Part shown: positions 50,936 through 63,922 of the stretch, piece by piece
Numbering within the stretch: the stretch's first letter is position 1
How the letters are laid out: each line of letters begins with the position of its first letter
From: Parietaria judaica
Lineage: Eukaryota > Streptophyta > Magnoliopsida > Rosales > Urticaceae
Assembly (NCBI GenBank): GCA_954871525.1
Contig: CATOZS010000011.1
Coordinates: forward strand, 124,001 to 188,000
Direction of reading: 5' to 3'
Length of the DNA stretch: 64,000 bases
Translations under genes and position numbers: made by a program
Notes under the pieces: generated by a model
Told to the model about the DNA's origin: nothing
Database searches by the model: none
Seen by the model: only the letters and a program-made list of their open reading frames with translations

Positions 50936-52339
50936 TTCCCATTTAATGCGAAAAAACCCTAATTGAACGATATTTTAAACAAAACATGAACTTCATAATG
51001 TGTAATTTTATCTCATTTAATTATTTTAATCCCTAAATAGCGAAGCACTATCTCGTAGTTTCTATATCAAGCGGTTAACTGGTGAAAATCATTACCGAAA
51101 AGTGTTAAAAATTGGTTTTCTTACGAAAGCAAATACGATATGTTCTTGATTAAATTTGAGTTGCTAGACCATAATTAGGGTGGTATTACTAGTAATTGGG
51201 TTAGTTTTGGCATAAAAAGTTTTTGGAGCTCTTTCAAAACCCAGTTTCAACAATTAATGCGTGGTAAAAATAAAAACTGAGTCTTTTTCCCATTTAATGC
51301 GAAAAAACCCTAATTGAACGATATTTTAAACAAAACATGAACTTCATAATGTGTAATTTTATCTCATTTACTTATTTTAATCCCTAAATAGCGAAGCACT
51401 ATCTCGTAGTTTCTATATCAAGCGGTTAACTGGTGAAAATCATTACCGAAAAGTGTTAAAAATTGGTTTTCTTACGAAAGCAAATACGATATGTTCTTGA
51501 TTAAATTTGAGTTGCTAGACCATAATTAGGGTGGTATTACTAGTAATTGGGTTAGTTTTGGCATAAAAAGTTTTTGGAGCTCTTTCAAAACCCAGTTTCA
51601 ACAATTAATGCGTGGTAAAAATAAAAACTGAGTCTTTTTCCCATTTAATGCGAAAAAACCCTAATTGAACGATATTTTAAACAAAACATGAACTTCATAA
51701 TGTGTAATTTTATCTCATTTAATTATTTTAATCCCTAAATAGCGAAGCACTATCTCGTAGTTTCTATATCAAGCGGTTAACTGGTGAAAATCATTACCGA
51801 AAAGTGTTAAAAATTGGTTTTCTTACGAAAGCAAATACGATATGTTCTTGATTAAATTTGAGTTGCTAGACCATAATTAGGGTGGTATTACTAGTAATTG
51901 GGTTAGTTTTGGCATAAAAAGTTTTTGGAGCTCTTTCAAAACCCAGTTTCAACAATTAATGCGTGGTAAAAATAAAAACTGAGTCTTTTTCCCATTTAAT
52001 GCGAAAAAACCCTAATTGAACGATATTTTAAACAAAACATGAACTTCATAATGTGTAATTTTATCTCATTTAATTATTTTAATCCCTAAATAGCGAAGCA
52101 CTATCTCGTAGTTTCTATATCAAGCGGTTAACTGGTGAAAATCATTACCGAAAAGTGTTAAAAATTGGTTTTCTTACGAAAGCAAATACGATATGTTCTT
52201 GATTAAATTTGAGTTGCTAGACCATAATTAGGGTGGTATTACTAGTAATTGGGTTAGTTTTGGCATAAAAAGTTTTTGGAGCTCTTTCAAAACCCAGTTT
52301 CAACAATTAATGCGTGGTAAAAATAAAAACTGAGTCTTT
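49181..52339 (+). repeat. 9-mer higher-order repeat in a second register (U141-U149)
   Basis: Base-85 and c300a states in order: U141 a85, U142 c85, U143 c85 with C12 and c300a, U144 a85, U145 c85, U146 (50936) a85, U147 (51287) c85, U148 (51638) a85, U149 (51989) a85. The same nine states follow at 52340. The 9-monomer spacing of the C12+c300a monomer (U134, U143, U152) links this register to the previous one, although the g123a monomer is gone. Confidence 0.85.
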
Positions 52340-55300
52340 TTCCCATTTAATGCGAAAAAACCCTAATTGAACGATATTTTAAACAAAACATGAACTTCAT
52401 AATGTGTAATTTTATCTCATTTAATTATTTTAATCCCTAAATAGCGAATCACTATCTCGTAGTTTCTATATCAAGCGGTTAACTGGTGAAAATCATTACC
52501 GAAAAGTGTTAAAAATTGGTTTTCTTACGAAAGCAAATACGATATGTTCTTGATTAAATTTGAGTTGCTAGACCATAATTAGGGTGGTATTACTAGTAAT
52601 TGGGTTAGTTTTGGCATAAAAAGTTTTTGGAGCTCTTTCAAAACCCAGTTTCAACAATTAATGCGTGGTAAAAATAAAAACTGAGTCTTTTTCCCATTTA
52701 ATGCGAAAAAACCCTAATTGAACGATATTTTAAACAAAACATGAACTTCATAATGTGTAATTTTATCTCATTTACTTATTTTAATCCCTAAATAGCGAAG
52801 CACTATCTCGTAGTTTCTATATCAAGCGGTTAACTGGTGAAAATCATTACCGAAAAGTGTTAAAAATTGGTTTTCTTACGAAAGCAAATACGATATGTTC
52901 TTGATTAAATTTGAGTTGCTAGACCATAATTAGGGTGGTATTACTAGTAATTGGGTTAGTTTTGGCATAAAAAGTTTTTGGAGCTCTTTCAAAACCCAGT
53001 TTCAACAATTAATGCGTGGTAAAAATAAAAACTGAGTCTTTTTCCCATTTAACGCGAAAAAACCCTAATTGAACGATATTTTAAACAAAACATGAACTTC
53101 ATAATGTGTAATTTTATCTCATTTACTTATTTTAATCCCTAAATAGCGAAGCACTATCTCGTAGTTTCTATATCAAGCGGTTAACTGGTGAAAATCATTA
53201 CCGAAAAGTGTTAAAAATTGGTTTTCTTACGAAAGCAAATACGATATGTTCTTGATTAAATTTGAGTTGCTAGACCATAATTAGGGTGGTATTACTAGTA
53301 ATTGGGTTAGTTTTGGCATAAAAAGTTTTTGGAGCTCTTTAAAAACCCAGTTTCAACAATTAATGCGTGGTAAAAATAAAAACTGAGTCTTTTTCCCATT
53401 TAATGCGAAAAAACCCTAATTGAACGATATTTTAAACAAAACATGAACTTCATAATGTGTAATTTTATCTCATTTAATTATTTTAATCCCTAAATAGCGA
53501 AGCACTATCTCGTAGTTTCTATATCAAGCGGTTAACTGGTGAAAATCATTACCGAAAAGTGTTAAAAATTGGTTTTCTTACGAAAGCAAATACGATATGT
53601 TCTTGATTAAATTTGAGTTGCTAGACCATAATTAGGGTGGTATTACTAGTAATTGGGTTAGTTTTGGCATAAAAAGTTTTTGGAGCTCTTTCAAAACCCA
53701 GTTTCAACAATTAATGCGTGGTAAAAATAAAAACTGAGTCTTTTTCCCATTTAATGCGAAAAAACCCTAATTGAACGATATTTTAAACAAAACATGAACT
53801 TCATAATGTGTAATTTTATCTCATTTACTTATTTTAATCCCTAAATAGCGAAGCACTATCTCGTAGTTTCTATATCAAGCGGTTAACTGGTGAAAATCAT
53901 TACCGAAAAGTGTTAAAAATTGGTTTTCTTACGAAAGCAAATACGATATGTTCTTGATTAAATTTGAGTTGCTAGACCATAATTAGGGTGGTATTACTAG
54001 TAATTGGGTTAGTTTTGGCATAAAAAGTTTTTGGAGCTCTTTCAAAACCCAGTTTCAACAATTAATGCGTGGTAAAAATAAAAACTGAGTCTTTTTCCCA
54101 TTTAATGCGAAAAAACCCTAATTGAACGATATTTTAAACAAAACATGAACTTCATAATGTGTAATTTTATCTCATTTAATTATTTTAATCCCTAAATAGC
54201 GAAGCACTATCTCGTAGTTTCTATATCAAGCGGTTAACTGGTGAAAATCATTACCGAAAAGTGTTAAAAATTGGTTTTCTTACGAAAGCAAATACGATAT
54301 GTTCTTGATTAAATTTGAGTTGCTAGACCATAATTAGGGTGGTATTACTAGTAATTGGGTTAGTTTTGGCATAAAAAGTTTTTGGAGCTCTTTCAAAACC
54401 CAGTTTCAACAATTAATGCGTGGTAAAAATAAAAACTGAGTCTTTTTCCCATTTAATGCGAAAAAACCCTAATTGAACGATATTTTAAACAAAACATGAA
54501 CTTCATAATGTGTAATTTTATCTCATTTACTTATTTTAATCCCTAAATAGCGAAGCACTATCTCGTAGTTTCTATATCAAGCGGTTAACTGGTGAAAATC
54601 ATTACCGAAAAGTGTTAAAAATTGGTTTTCTTACGAAAGCAAATACGATATGTTCTTGATTAAATTTGAGTTGCTAGACCATAATTAGGGTGGTATTACT
54701 AGTAATTGGGTTAGTTTTGGCATAAAAAGTTTTTGGAGCTCTTTCAAAACCCAGTTTCAACAATTAATGCGTGGTAAAAATAAAAACTGAGTCTTTTTCC
54801 CATTTAATGCGAAAAAACCCTAATTGAACGATATTTTAAACAAAACATGAACTTCATAATGTGTAATTTTATCTCATTTAATTATTTTAATCCCTAAATA
54901 GCGAAGCACTATCTCGTAGTTTCTATATCAAGCGGTTAACTGGTGAAAATCATTACCGAAAAGTGTTAAAAATTGGTTTTCTTACGAAAGCAAATACGAT
55001 ATGTTCTTGATTAAATTTGAGTTGCTAGACCATAATTAGGGTGGTATTACTAGTAATTGGGTTAGTTTTGGCATAAAAAGTTTTTGGAGCTCTTTCAAAA
55101 CCCAGTTTCAACAATTAATGCGTGGTAAAAATAAAAACTGAGTCTTTTTCCCATTTAATGCGAAAAAACCCTAATTGAACGATATTTTAAACAAAACATG
55201 AACTTCATAATGTGTAATTTTATCTCATTTAATTATTTTAATCCCTAAATAGCGAAGCACTATCTCGTAGTTTCTATATCAAGCGGTTAACTGGTGAAAA

Positions 55301-55498
55301 TCATTACCGAAAAGTGTTAAAAATTGGTTTTCTTACGAAAGCAAATACGATATGTTCTTGATTAAATTTGAGTTGCTAGACCATAATTAGGGTGGTATTA
55401 CTAGTAATTGGGTTAGTTTTGGCATAAAAAGTTTTTGGAGCTCTTTCAAAACCCAGTTTCAACAATTAATGCGTGGTAAAAATAAAAACTGAGTCTTT
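52340..55498 (+). repeat. 9-mer higher-order repeat, next copy (U150-U158)
   Basis: U150 (52340; a85, private G to T near base 110), U151 (52691), U152 (53042; C12, c300a), U153 (53393; a85), U154 (53744), U155 (54095; a85), U156 (54446), U157 (54797; a85) and U158 (55148; a85) repeat U141-U149 at 3159 bp with one private change. Confidence 0.88.
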
Positions 55499-57955
55499 TT
55501 CCCATTTAATGCGAAAAAACCCTAATTGAACGATATTTTAAACAAAACATGAACTTCATAATGTGTAATTTTATCTCATTTACTTATTTTAATCCCTAAA
55601 TAGCGAAGCACTATCTCGTAGTTTCTATATCAAGCGGTTAACTGGTGAAAATCATTACCGAAAAGTGTTAAAAATTGGTTTTCTTACGAAAGCAAATACG
55701 ATATGTTCTTGATTAAATTTGAGTTGCTAGACCATAATTAGGGTGGTATTACTAGTAATTGGGTTAGTTTTGGCATAAAAAGTTTTTGGAGCTCTTTCAA
55801 AACCCAGTTTCAACAATTAATGCGTGGTAAAAATAAAAACTGAGTCTTTTTCCCATTTAATGCGAAAAAACCCTAATTGAACGATATTTTAAACAAAACA
55901 TGAACTTCATAATGTGTAATTTTATCTCATTTAATTATTTTAATCCCTAAATAGCGAAGCACTATCTCGTAGTTTCTATATCAAGCGGTTAACTGGTGAA
56001 AATCATTACCGAAAAGTGTTAAAAATTGGTTTTCTTACGAAAGCAAATACGATATGTTCTTGATTAAATTTGAGTTGCTAGACCATAATTAGGGTGGTAT
56101 TACTAGTAATTGGGTTAGTTTTGGCATAAAAAGTTTTTGGAGCTCTTTCAAAACCCAGTTTCAACAATTAATGCGTGGTAAAAATAAAAACTGAGTCTTT
56201 TTCCCATTTAATGCGAAAAAACCCTAATTGAACGATATTTTAAACAAAACATGAACTTCATAATGTGTAATTTTATCTCATTTAATTATTTTAATCCCTA
56301 AATAGCGAAGCACTATCTCGTAGTTTCTATATCAAGCGGTTAACTGGTGAAAATCATTACCGAAAAGTGTTAAAAATTGGTTTTCTTACGAAAGCAAATA
56401 CGATATGTTCTTGATTAAATTTGAGTTGCTAGACCATAATTAGGGTGGTATTACTAGTAATTGGGTTAGTTTTGGCATAAAAAGTTTTTGGAGCTCTTTC
56501 AAAACCCAGTTTCAACAATTAATGCGTGGTAAAAATAAAAACTGAGTCTTTTTCCCATTTAATGCGAAAAAACCCTAATTGAACGATATTTTAAACAAAA
56601 CATGAACTTCATAATGTGTAATTTTATCTCATTTACTTATTTTAATCCCTAAATAGCGAAGCACTATCTCGTAGTTTCTATATCAAGCGGTTAACTGGTG
56701 AAAATCATTACCGAAAAGTGTTAAAAATTGGTTTTCTTACGAAAGCAAATACGATATGTTCTTGATTAAATTTGAGTTGCTAGACCATAATTAGGGTGGT
56801 ATTACTAGTAATTGGGTTAGTTTTGGCATAAAAAGTTTTTGGAGCTCTTTCAAAACCCAGTTTCAACAATTAATGCGTGGTAAAAATAAAAACTGAGTCT
56901 TTTTCCCATTTAATGCGAAAAAACCCTAATTGAACGATATTTTAAACAAAACATGAACTTCATAATGTGTAATTTTATCTCATTTAATTATTTTAATCCC
57001 TAAATAGCGAAGCACTATCTCGTAGTTTCTATATCAAGCGGTTAACTGGTGAAAATCATTACCGAAAAGTGTTAAAAATTGGTTTTCTTACGAAAGCAAA
57101 TACGATATGTTCTTGATTAAATTTGAGTTGCTAGACCATAATTAGGGTGGTATTACTAGTAATTGGGTTAGTTTTGGCATAAAAAGTTTTTGGAGCTCTT
57201 TCAAAACCCAGTTTCAACAATTAATGCGTGGTAAAAATAAAAACTGAGTCTTTTTCCCATTTAATGCGAAAAAACCCTAATTGAACGATATTTTAAACAA
57301 AACATGAACTTCATAATGTGTAATTTTATCTCATTTACTTATTTTAATCCCTAAATAGCGAAGCACTATCTCGTAGTTTCTATATCAAGCGGTTAACTGG
57401 TGAAAATCATTACCGAAAAGTGTTAAAAATTGGTTTTCTTACGAAAGCAAATACGATATGTTCTTGATTAAATTTGAGTTGCTAGACCATAATTAGGGTG
57501 GTATTACTAGTAATTGGGTTAGTTTTGGCATAAAAAGTTTTTGGAGCTCTTTCAAAACCCAGTTTCAACAATTAATGCGTGGTAAAAATAAAAACTGAGT
57601 CTTTTTCCCATTTAATGCGAAAAAACCCTAATTGAACGATATTTTAAACAAAACATGAACTTCATAATGTGTAATTTTATCTCATTTAATTATTTTAATC
57701 CCTAAATAGCGAAGCACTATCTCGTAGTTTCTATATCAAGCGGTTAACTGGTGAAAATCATTACCGAAAAGTGTTAAAAATTGGTTTTCTTACGAAAGCA
57801 AATACGATATGTTCTTGATTAAATTTGAGTTGCTAGACCATAATTAGGGTGGTATTACTAGTAATTGGGTTAGTTTTGGCATAAAAAGTTTTTGGAGCTC
57901 TTTCAAAACCCAGTTTCAACAATTAATGCGTGGTAAAAATAAAAACTGAGTCTTT
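54446..57955 (+). repeat. Uniform segment of c85/a85 monomers (U156-U165), trimer then dimers
   Basis: Base-85 states: U156 C, U157 A, U158 A, U159 (55499) C, U160 (55850) A, U161 (56201) A, U162 (56552) C, U163 (56903) A, U164 (57254) C, U165 (57605) A. All have T12. U156-U158 and U159-U161 form a 1053-bp trimer repeat, and U162-U165 are two C-A dimers. I noticed no private variant in these ten monomers, which makes this the most homogeneous stretch of the window. Confidence 0.85.
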
Positions 57956-59008
57956 TTCCCATTTAACGCGAAAAAACCCTAATTGAACGATATTTTAAAC
58001 AAAACATGAACTTCATAATGTGTAATTTTATCTCATTTACTTATTTTAATCCCTAAATAGCGAAGCACTATCTCGTAGTTTCTATATCAAGCGGTTAACT
58101 GGTGAAAATCATTACCGAAAAGTGTTAAAAATTGGTTTTCTTACGAAAGCAAATACGATATGTTCTTGATTAAATTTGAGTTGCTAGACCATAATTAGGG
58201 TGGTATTACTAGTAATTGGGTTAGTTTTGGCATAAAAAGTTTTTGGAGCTCTTTCAAAACCCAGTTTCAACAATTAATGCGTGGTAAAAATAAAAACTGA
58301 GTCTTTTTCCCATTTAACGCGAAAAAACCCTAATTGAACGATATTTTAAACAAAACATGAACTTCATAATGTGTAATTTTATCTCATTTACTTATTTTAA
58401 TCCCTAAATAGCGAAGCACTATCTCGTAGTTTCTATATCAAGCGGTTAACTGGTGAAAATCATTACCGAAAAGTGTTAAAAATTGGTTTTCTTACGAAAG
58501 CAAATACGACATGTTCTTGATTAAATTTGAGTTGCTAGACCATAATTAGGGTGGTATTACTAGTAATTGGGTTAGTTTTGGCATAAAAAGTTTTTGGAGC
58601 TCTTTCAAAACCCAGTTTCAACAATTAATGCGTAGTAAAAATAAAAACTGAGTCTTTTTCCCATTTAACGCGAAAAAACCCTAATTGAATGATATTTTAA
58701 ACAAAACATGAACTTCATAATGTGTAATTTTATCTCATTTGCTTATTTTAATCCCTAAATAGCGAAGCACTATCTCGTAGTTTCTATATCAAGCGGTTAA
58801 CTGGTGAAAATCATTACCGAAAAGTGTTAAAAATTGGTTTTCTTACGAAAGCAAATACGATATGTTCTTGATTAAATTTGAGTTGCTAGACCATAATTAG
58901 GGTGGTATTACTAGTAATTGGGTTAGTTTTGGCATAAAAAGTTTTTGGAGCTCTTTCAAAACCCAGTTTCAACAATTAATGCGTGGTAAAAATAAAAACT
59001 GAGTCTTT
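57956..59008 (+). repeat. Right-hand segment U166-U168: C12 returns with private variants
   Basis: U166 (57956) has C12 and no other mark. U167 (58307) has t204c and a change at base 328. U168 (58658) has c33t, a CpG loss, and a84g. Compared with U131-U165 the T12 state is lost and private changes reappear, so 57956 marks a sharp boundary between array domains. Confidence 0.88.
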
Positions 59009-60061
59009 TTCCCATTTAACGCGAAAAAACCCTAATTGAACGATATTTTAAACAAAACATGAACTTGATAATGTGTAATTTTATCTCATTTACTTATTTT
59101 AATCCCTAAATTGCGAAGCACTATCTCGTAGTTTCTATATCAAGCGGTTAACTGGTGAAAATCATTACCGAAAAGTGTTAAAAATTGGTTTTCTTACGAA
59201 AGCAAATACGATATGTTCTTGATTAAATTTGAGTTGGTAGACCATAATTAGGGTGGTATTACTAGTAATTGGGTTAGTTTTGGCATAAAAAGTTTTTGGA
59301 GCTCTTTCAAAACCCAGTTTCAACAATTAATGCGTGGTAAAAATAAAAACTGAGTCTTTTTCCCATTTAACGCGAAAAAACCCTAATTGAACGATATATT
59401 AAACAAAACATGAACTTCATAATGTGTAATTTTATCTCATTTACTTATTTTAATCCCTAAATAGCGAAGCACTATCTCGTAGTTTCTATATCAAGCGGTT
59501 AACTGGTGAAAATCATTACCGAAAAGTGTTAAAAATTGGTTTTCTTACGAAAGCAAATACGATATGTTCTTGATTAAATTTGAGTTGCTAGACCATAATT
59601 AGGGTGGTATTACTAGTAATTGGGTTAGTTTTGGCATAAAAAGTTTTTGGAGCTCTTTAAAAACCCAGTTTCAACAATTAATGCGTGGTAAAAATAAAAA
59701 CTGAGTCTTTTTCCCATTTAACGCGAAAAAACCCTAATTGAACGATATTTTAAACAAAACATGAACTTCATAATGTGTAATTTTATCTCATTTAATTATT
59801 TTAATCCCTAAATAGCGAAGCACTATCTCGTAGTTTCTATATCAAGCGGTTAACTGGTGAAAATCATTACCGAAAAGTGTTAAAAATTGGTTTTCTTACG
59901 AAAGCAAATACGATATGTTCTTGATTAAATTTGAGTTGCTAGACCATAATTAGGGTGGTATTACTAGTAATTGGGTTAGTTTTGGCATAAAAAGTTTTTG
60001 GAGCTCTTTCAAAACCCAGTTTCAACAATTAATGCGTGGTAAAAATAAAAACTGAGTCTTT
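59009..60061 (+). repeat. 3-mer repeat, copy 1 (U169-U171)
   Basis: U169 (59009): c59g, a104t-type change before GCGAAG, c229g. U170 (59360): t39a, c300a. U171 (59711): c85a. U169 and U171 have C12. The series c229g, t39a+c300a, c85a recurs directly to the right. Confidence 0.88.
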
Positions 60062-61114
60062 TTCCCATTTAATGCGAAAAAACCCTAATTGAACGATATT
60101 TTAAACAAAACATGAACTTCATAATGTGTAATTTTATCTCATTTACTTATTTTAATCCCTAAATAGCGAAGCACTATCTCGTAGTTTCTATATCAAGCGG
60201 TTAACTGGTGAAAATCATTACCGAAAAGTGTTAAAAATTGGTTTTCTTACGAAAGCAAATACGATATGTTCTTGATTAAATTTGAGTTGGTAGACCATAA
60301 TTAGGGTGGTATTACTAGTAATTGGGTTAGTTTTGGCATAAAAAGTTTTTGGAGCTCTTTCAAAACCCAGTTTCAACAATTAATGCGTGGTAAAAATAAA
60401 AACTGAGTCTTTTTCCCATTTAACGCGAAAAAACCCTAATTGAACGATATATTAAACAAAACATGAACTTCATAATGTGTAATTTTATCTCATTTACTTA
60501 TTTTAATCCCTAAATAGCGAAGCACTATCTCGTAGTTTCTATATCAAGCGGTTAACTGGTGAAAATCATTACCGAAAAGTGTTAAAAATTGGTTTTCTTA
60601 CGAAAGCAAATACGATATGTTCTTGATTAAATTTGAGTTGCTAGACCATAATTAGGGTGGTATTACTAGTAATTGGGTTAGTTTTGGCATAAAAAGTTTT
60701 TGGAGCTCTTTAAAAACCCAGTTTCAACAATTAATGCGTGGTAAAAATAAAAACTGAGTCTTTTTCCCATTTAATGCGAAAAAACCCTAATTGAACGATA
60801 TTTTAAACAAAACATGAACTTCATAATGTGTAATTTTATCTCATTTAATTATTTTAATCCCTAAATAGCGAAGCACTATCTCGTAGTTTCTATATCAAGC
60901 GGTTAACTGGTGAAAATCATTACCGAAAAGTGTTAAAAATTGGTTTTCTTACGAAAGCAAATACGATATGTTCTTGATTAAATTTGAGTTGCTAGACCAT
61001 AATTAGGGTGGTATTACTAGTAATTGGGTTAGTTTTGGCATAAAAAGTTTTTGGAGCTCTTTCAAAACCCAGTTTCAACAATTAATGCGTGGTAAAAATA
61101 AAAACTGAGTCTTT
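60062..61114 (+). repeat. 3-mer repeat, copy 2 (U172-U174)
   Basis: U172 (60062; c12t, c229g), U173 (60413; C12, t39a, c300a) and U174 (60764; c12t, c85a) repeat U169-U171 at 1053 bp. The first and third monomers now carry T12, and U172 lacks two private marks of U169. Confidence 0.88.
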
Positions 61115-63922
61115 TTCCCATTTAATGCGAAAAAACCCTAATTGAACGATATTTTAAACAAAACATGAACTTCATAATGTGTAATTTTATCTCATTTACT
61201 TATTTTAATCCCTAAATAGCGAAGCACTATCTCGTAGTTTCTATATCAAGCGGTTAACTGGTGAAAATCATTACCGAAAAGTGTTAAAAATTGGTTTTCT
61301 TACGAAAGCAAATACGATATGTTCTTGATTAAATTTGAGTTGCTAGACCATAATTAGGGTGGTATTACTAGTAATTGGGTTAGTTTTGGCATAAAAAGTT
61401 TTTGGAGCTCTTTCAAAACCCAGTTTCAACAATTAATGCGTGGTAAAAATAAAAACTGAGTCTTTTTCCCATTTAATGCGAAAAAACCCTAATTGAACGA
61501 TATTTTAAACAAAACATGAACTTCATAATGTGTAATTTTATCTCATTTAATTATTTTAATCCCTAAATAGCGAAGCACTATCTCGTAGTTTCTATATCAA
61601 GCGGTTAACTGGTGAAAATCATTACCGAAAAGTGTTAAAAATTGGTTTTCTTACGAAAGCAAATACGATATGTTCTTGATTAAATTTGAGTTGCTAGACC
61701 ATAATTAGGGTGGTATTACTAGTAATTGGGTTAGTTTTGGCATAAAAAGTTTTTGGAGCTCTTTCAAAACCCAGTTTCAACAATTAATGCGTGGTAAAAA
61801 TAAAAACTGAGTCTTTTTCCCATTTAATGCGAAAAAACCCTAATTGAACGATATTTTAAACAAAACATGAACTTCATAATGTGTAATTTTATCTCATTTA
61901 CTTATTTTAATCCCTAAATAGCGAAGCACTATCTCGTAGTTTCTATATCAAGCGGTTAACTGGTGAAAATCATTACCGAAAAGTGTTAAAAATTGGTTTT
62001 CTTACGAAAGCAAATACGATATGTTCTTGATTAAATTTGAGTTGCTAGACCATAATTAGGGTGGTATTACTAGTAATTGGGTTAGTTTTGGCATAAAAAG
62101 TTTTTGGAGCTCTTTAAAAACCCAGTTTCAACAATTAATGCGTGGTAAAAATAAAAACTGAGTCTTTTTCCCATTTAATGCGAAAAAACCCTAATTGAAC
62201 GATATTTTAAACAAAACACGAACTTCATAATGTGTAATTTTATCTCATTTAATTATTTTAATCCCTAAATAGCGAAGCACTATCTCGTAGTTTCTATATC
62301 AAGCGGTTAACTGGTGAAAATCATTACCGAAAAGTGTTAAAAATTGGTTTTCTTACGAAAGCAAATACGATATGTTCTTGATTAAATTTGAGTTGCTAGA
62401 CCATAATTAGGGTGGTATTACTAGTAATTGGGTTAGTTTTAGCATAAAAAGTTTTTGGAGCTCTTTCAAAACCCAGTTTCAACAATTAATGCGTGGTAAA
62501 AATAAAAACTGAGTCTTTTTCCCATTTAATGCGAAAAAACCCTAATTGAACGATATTTTAAACAAAACATGAACTTCATAATGTGTAATTTTATCTCATT
62601 TACTTATTTTAATCCCTAAATAGCGAAGCACTATCTCGTAGTTTCTATATCAAGCGGTTAACTGGTGAAAATCATTACCGAAAAGTGTTAAAAATTGGTT
62701 TTCTTACGAAAGCAAATACGATATGTTCTTGATTAAATTTGAGTTGCTAGACCATAATTAGGGTGGTATTACTAGTAATTGGGTTAGTTTTGGCATAAAA
62801 AGTTTTTGGAGCTCTTTCAAAACCCAGTTTCAACAATTAATGCGTGATAAAAATAAAAACTGAGTCTTTTTCCCATTTAATGCGAAAAAACCCTAATTGA
62901 ACGATATTTTAAACAAAACATGAACTTCATAATGTGTAATTTTATCTCATTTAATTATTTTAATCCCTAAATAGCGAAGCACTATCTCGTAGTTTCTATA
63001 TCAAGCGGTTAACTGGTGAAAATCATTACCGAAAAGTGTTAAAAATTGGTTTTCTTACGAAAGCAAATACGATATGTTCTTGATTAAATTTGAGTTACTA
63101 GACCATAATTAGGGTGGTATTACTAGTAATTGGGTTAGTTTTGGCATAAAAAGTTTTTGGAGCTCTTTCAAAACCCAGTTTCAACAATTAATGCGTGGTA
63201 AAAATAAAAACTGAGTCTTTTTCCCATTTAATGCGAAAAAACCCTAATTGAACGATATTTTAAACAAAACATGAACTTCATAATGTGTAATTTTATCTCA
63301 TTTACTTATTTTAATCCCTAAATAGCGAAGCACTATCTCGTAGTTTCTATATCAAGCGGTTAACTGGTGAAAATCATTACCGAAAAGTGTTAAAAATTGG
63401 TTTTCTTACGAAAGCAAATACGATATGTTCTTGATTAAATTTGAGTTGCTAGACCATAATTAGGGTGGTATTACTAGTAATTGGGTTAGTTTTGGCATAA
63501 AAAGTTTTTGGAGCTCTTTCAAAACCCAGTTTCAACAATTAATGCGTGGTAAAAATAAAAACTGAGTCTTTTTCCCATTTAATGCGAAAAAACCCTAATT
63601 GAACGATATTTTAAACAAAACATGAACTTCATAATGTGTAATTTTATCTCATTTACTTATTTTAATCCCTAAATAGCGAAGCACTATCTCGTAGTTTCTA
63701 TATCAAGCGGTTAACTGGTGAAAATCATTACCGAAAAGTGTTAAAAATTGGTTTTCTTACGAAAGCAAATACGATATGTTCTTGATTAAATTTGAGTTGC
63801 TAGACCATAATTAGGGTGGTATTACTAGTAATTGGGTTAGTTTTGGCATAAAAAGTTTTTGGAGCTCTTTCAAAACCCAGTTTCAACAATTAATGCGTGA
63901 TAAAAATAAAAACTGAGTCTTT
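61115..63922 (+). repeat. Array segment U175-U182: alternating c85/a85 monomers
   Basis: U175 (61115) C85, U176 (61466) A85, U177 (61817) C85 with c300a, U178 (62168) A85 with t52c and g275a, U179 (62519) C85 with g329a, U180 (62870) A85 with g228a, U181 (63221) C85, U182 (63572) C85 with g329a. All have T12. Sharing of g329a by U179 and U182 hints at another trimer-scale copy running off the window. Confidence 0.88.
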
